NCBI GenBank assembly: GCA_023213395.1
Contig: CM041465.1
Span: forward strand, 47,375,741 to 47,439,740
Origin: Cycas panzhihuaensis
Lineage: Eukaryota; Cycadophyta
Length of the DNA stretch: 64,000 nt
Reading direction: 5' to 3'
Positions 63,570 to 64,000 of this stretch are shown in pieces. The notes below the pieces were generated by a model that saw only the letters and a list, made by a program, of their open reading frames with translations, made no database searches and was not told the origin of the DNA. A program made the position numbers and the translations under genes. The stretch's first letter is position 1, and every line of letters starts with the position of its first letter.

Positions 63570-63891
63570 TGAAATAATGCCCATTAGAGCTCATATCCAC
63601 CTAGGGTTTATTACTCATATTAGAAAGATAACTATGATAATGGTAGAGATATTATTATGGCTCTATGTTAGATCTTAGCTCTACCTAGTTATACTATATC
63701 AAATATTAGTAACATCCATTCTAACATTTGTTTATGCTAGTCAACAGTAAATGGTGAGCAGTGCCTCACATCCCACTTATTTATGTATGGGGTCTAAAGA
63801 CCCTAGTGTTCATCAGCATCACCATTCCATCAAATTACTAATTTATTCTCTCATACATTTCCCATACTCCTTTTGTCCCATAATTCTATCA
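63570..63891 (+). repeat. E11 5' LTR (about 322 bp)
   Basis: Begins TGAAATAATGCCC and ends ATTCTATCA, followed by a good primer site TTTGGTATTAGAGCAGAG (63892-63909). The interior leaves the window. The left edge is set by the TG and by the break in E9's LTR at 63562. Confidence 0.7.
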
Positions 63892-64000
63892 TTTGGTATT
63901 AGAGCAGAGTTTAAGAATTCAAAGCATAGCTCAAGTATTTGAACACCATCTTCCCTATTATAGAAGTGACTGTTCAAAGCCAATGTTCAGAGCTATTGTT
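63892..64000 (+). mobile_element. E11 primer site and start of interior
   Basis: TTTGGTATTAGAGC is a one-mismatch copia primer site. About 90 bases of leader follow before the window ends. Confidence 0.7.

Overview
This window looks like intergenic heterochromatin from a large, repeat-rich plant genome. It is strongly A+T-rich, carries no intact host gene, and is built almost entirely from nested, decaying retrotransposons. Most are Ty1/copia elements whose primer-binding sites match the plant initiator-Met tRNA pattern (TGGTATCAGAGC and variants). There is also one L1-type LINE family with a plant-style RNase H, and a broken fragment of a PLS-class PPR gene. The PPR style (QMQL-x-x-IKPDSIT) together with the old nested LTR elements suggests a gymnosperm. 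That is inference; only 'land plant' is secure.

Layout, using working names. E1 is an old copia on + (1-1988 and 9082-9755). It is split in its RNase H domain by E2 (1989-9081), an LTR element with no pol that carries a gag remnant, a ~670 bp TA tract and an antisense PPR fragment. E3 (about 9990-14312, +) is a 5'-truncated copia gag-pol whose LTR is followed by a second primer-binding site. E4 (14430-21845, +) is a complete but dead copia with a perfect GTAAC target duplication, inserted in the sequence after E3. E5 (22549-41424, +) is an 18.9 kb element related to E2. It has 324 bp LTRs and is swollen by a LINE and by an unusual rearrangement. E6 (41425-46638, -) is an LTR pair with no recognisable coding. 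E7 (47345-58985, -) is a copia with a perfect TCCCT target duplication, split by E8 (48510-56161, +), the youngest and best-preserved copia. E9 (59494 to about 63562, +), E10 (a lone - strand LTR with primer site) and E11 (63570 onward, +) close the window.

The main observation is the structure at 24.9-35.8 kb. A 3.2 kb block (E5 interior plus the 3' half of the LINE) occurs twice in direct orientation. Between the two copies sits a 4.6 kb copy of 10164-14773 from the same window. That copy includes the junction between the E3 tail and the E4 LTR, so it was copied as DNA from that locus and did not arrive by transposition. Short shared sequences lie at both joints. This is the signature of a replication template-switch (or equivalent break-induced) event, and hand-counted divergence makes it younger than the E4, E5 and E2 insertions.

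No functional gene system, CRISPR array, RNA gene or host operon is visible. Every coding region is a pseudogene, with stops and frameshifts that mostly look like C-to-T decay of Gln, Arg and Trp codons. All percentages below are hand counts on short stretches and should be read as approximate.
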